A stretch of 7,290 nt of DNA from a bacterium (GTDB lineage: Bacteria > Electryoneota > Electryoneia > Electryoneales > Electryoneaceae): positions 1 to 7,290 of the forward strand of contig WJJA01000087.1 in the NCBI GenBank assembly GCA_014729955.1, read 5' to 3'. A program made the translations under genes and the position numbers. The notes below the pieces were generated by a model. That model was given only the letters and a program-made list of their open reading frames with translations. It made no database searches and was not told the DNA's origin. This document shows, one piece after another, positions 5,972 through 7,290 of this stretch (positions are counted from its first letter, which is position 1; the number at the start of each line of letters is the position of its first letter).

Positions 5972-6955
5972 ATGGGAGTGAGGAATCTGAACGCACGACT
6001 GTGGACGTTTGCCGCATTCCTCGCGGGCCTGGTGTTTCTCGGGTGCGACTCAGACCCGAGTCCGCCGAGCAACTCCATCGACGTAGATACCCGGCTGATC
6101 ATGCCGGACGGTCGCACGCCGGTGTGGTTTCCCGACGGCACCGAAATGCTGGCGACCTACCGTGCCGGAACCGGTGAGCCGGGGATTTATCGTGTCCGTT
6201 TTGAAGGCGGCTATTCGGAAGCGATCTACACGGGGGCGCACAACCACGACTACACGCTTTCTTCGGACGGATCCAGAGCGGCGTTCAGCGTGCCCGGTCC
6301 GAACGGCGGTGTGCGTGTCGTAGACTTCGGCGGCTCTACGGACAGCATGCTGCCGGGTGGACGGAACCCCGGGTTTGTCCGTGTCAACAATCGCACCGCC
6401 CTTGTCGCGGAAGATGCTGACGGCAGCATCGTTGTGGTCGATCTGACCAATGAGGTCGTGGATTATACCCTGGTGGACGGCCGAAAGCCGCTGCCCGGTC
6501 CCGATGAAACCCCCTATATCGCCTATCTGCACCCGTCTGTCCGGGGCGGATTCCGGCTGCGTGCGATTCATGTCGGAGGTGGCGAAGAGCGGATACCCCT
6601 GATAGAAGATGTTTTTGTCGGCAACGATTTCAGCTGGGCGCCCGACGGGGTCACGCTGTATGCCTCCGTTCTGACCGATACCACGGTGAGCACAATCGTG
6701 GAATGCAGCATCAACTTCCCATCAAGCTATTCGCCGGTGGTCAACGCCGCGGTGGATCCCACTGTGGACGCGACCGGCACGACCCTGCTGGCGTCTCACC
6801 TGACCGGAGCGTCCACCGACTACCTGCTTTATCACGATCTCGGCTCAGGCCTGGAGGAGCAATTCATCAGTGACGGTCGTGAAGCGGTCTGCGCACCGGA
6901 CGGTAAGCGTGCTCTTTACACGACGGATGAGGGCATCTGGCTGGCCGAGTGGTAA
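5972..6955 (+). CDS. Lipoprotein with TolB-like beta-propeller
   Basis: The 327-residue product begins with a lipoprotein signal: Arg4 and Arg9, a hydrophobic core (10-23) and the lipobox VFLGC, with Cys25 as the lipidated residue. Asp26 and a Pro/Ser-rich linker follow. From about residue 40 the chain shows repeated propeller-blade signatures of the WD40-like/PD40 kind: WFPDGTEMLATY (52-63), LSSDGSRAAFSV (96-107), WAPDGVTLYASV (222-233) and CAPDGKRALYTT (307-318), with more degenerate blades between them, plausibly six or seven in all. Such folds bind proteins or ligands; no active site is evident. It would be anchored to a membrane facing the periplasm or outside. AGGAG (5958-5962) overlaps the last codons of the DUF4139 gene and the gap is 5 bases, so the two are almost certainly co-transcribed and probably translationally coupled. 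Confidence 0.87.
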   Translation: MGVRNLNARLWTFAAFLAGLVFLGCDSDPSPPSNSIDVDTRLIMPDGRTPVWFPDGTEMLATYRAGTGEPGIYRVRFEGGYSEAIYTGAHNHDYTLSSDGSRAAFSVPGPNGGVRVVDFGGSTDSMLPGGRNPGFVRVNNRTALVAEDADGSIVVVDLTNEVVDYTLVDGRKPLPGPDETPYIAYLHPSVRGGFRLRAIHVGGGEERIPLIEDVFVGNDFSWAPDGVTLYASVLTDTTVSTIVECSINFPSSYSPVVNAAVDPTVDATGTTLLASHLTGASTDYLLYHDLGSGLEEQFISDGREAVCAPDGKRALYTTDEGIWLAEW

Positions 6956-6966
6956 ACGGGGCGACA

Positions 6967-6985
6967 CGGCGTCGTCTCCACGCCG
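6967..6985 (+). terminator. Hairpin after the lipoprotein gene, no T-run
   Basis: CGGCGT (6967-6972) pairs with ACGCCG (6980-6985) around a 7-base loop, 12 bases after the stop codon. An alternative fold pairs CTCC (6976-6979) with GGAG (6985-6988). The position suits a terminator or an mRNA 3' end structure, but no T-run follows, so intrinsic termination is doubtful. Confidence 0.3.
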
Positions 6986-7037
6986 GAGGTCTGAACCGGG
7001 AACGTCTTCCATTGTCTGTAAACCGTCATTCCATCAA

Positions 7038-7065
7038 TTGCAAGGCTCAATATTCGACATATAAA
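7038..7065 (+). promoter_or_regulatory. Promoter-like sequence facing the right repeat
   Basis: TTGCAA (7038-7043) and TATAAA (7060-7065) are 16 bases apart in an AT-rich stretch. They match four of six and five of six consensus sigma-70 positions. It would drive transcription rightward through the 141-bp repeat and out of the window. No gene start follows inside the window, so its target, if any, is unknown. Confidence 0.27.
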
Positions 7066-7149
7066 GCATTTATCGGTTGTGCGGATCATGTATAGAAAAA
7101 ACGAAAAATGACGTCCTGTTTCCCCGGCCCTTCCTCACGATCCAATCGC

Positions 7150-7290
7150 CTATCCCGAATATTTCATGAATGAAGAAAAAATTCTTTTCTAAATACTATA
7201 TTAACAAAAAGATAGTGTCGCTCTATATGGTTTTGCTTCGGCACAGAATGTTTTCAAGGCAAACTCATCTATTCATTCCCCCTTCGGGCG
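7150..7290 (-). repeat. 141-bp dispersed repeat, right (inverted) copy, open at the edge
   Basis: The reverse complement matches 342-482 at 125 of 141 positions without gaps. Its outer tip (7150-7172) differs from the two left tips by two bases in 23. The match reaches the last base of the window, so the full repeat probably continues beyond it. The orientation is opposite to the left copy, and both conserved tips face the gene block. A frame from ATG at 7170 is open to the edge but behaves as non-coding when compared with the left copy. Confidence 0.9.

Overview
The window looks like chromosomal DNA from an uncultured, Gram-negative-type bacterium. Three consecutive genes carry export signals, one of them a lipobox, and the genes use clear Shine-Dalgarno sites and GC-rich codons. 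The mix of a long TPR protein, a DUF4139 protein and a propeller lipoprotein would suit an FCB-superphylum lineage, but no marker gene is present, so this placement is a low-confidence inference.

Left edge (1-482). Two short minus-strand reading frames, 71-217 and 1-66, are spaced like an operon. The first begins exactly inside a repeat tip, so it may be a gene cut off by a repeat. From 204 to 482 lies an AT-richer repeat cluster: a head-to-head tip at 204-251 and a 141-bp copy at 342-482. An inverted copy of that 141-bp sequence (125 of 141 positions identical, no gaps) ends the window at 7150-7290. The intervening 6.7 kb is therefore bracketed by inverted repeats whose conserved tips both point inward.

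Centre (483-7149). Five plus-strand genes follow. The first is an SRPBCC-fold protein (813-1472). The second is a DJ-1/PfpI-family protein (1632-2219) that apparently starts at CTG behind a strong ribosome site. The third is a secreted protein built from 17 uninterrupted 34-residue TPRs (2565-4481). The fourth is a secreted DUF4139 protein (4599-5966). The fifth is a beta-propeller lipoprotein (5972-6955) whose ribosome site lies inside the end of the DUF4139 gene.

The last three genes look like one envelope-directed unit: TPR scaffold, DUF4139 beta-protein and propeller lipoprotein. A perfect hairpin sits between the first two, and the last two are probably translationally coupled. The SRPBCC and DJ-1 genes are soluble accessory proteins with no evident functional tie to the envelope unit. 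No RNA gene, CRISPR array or intact transposase is visible.
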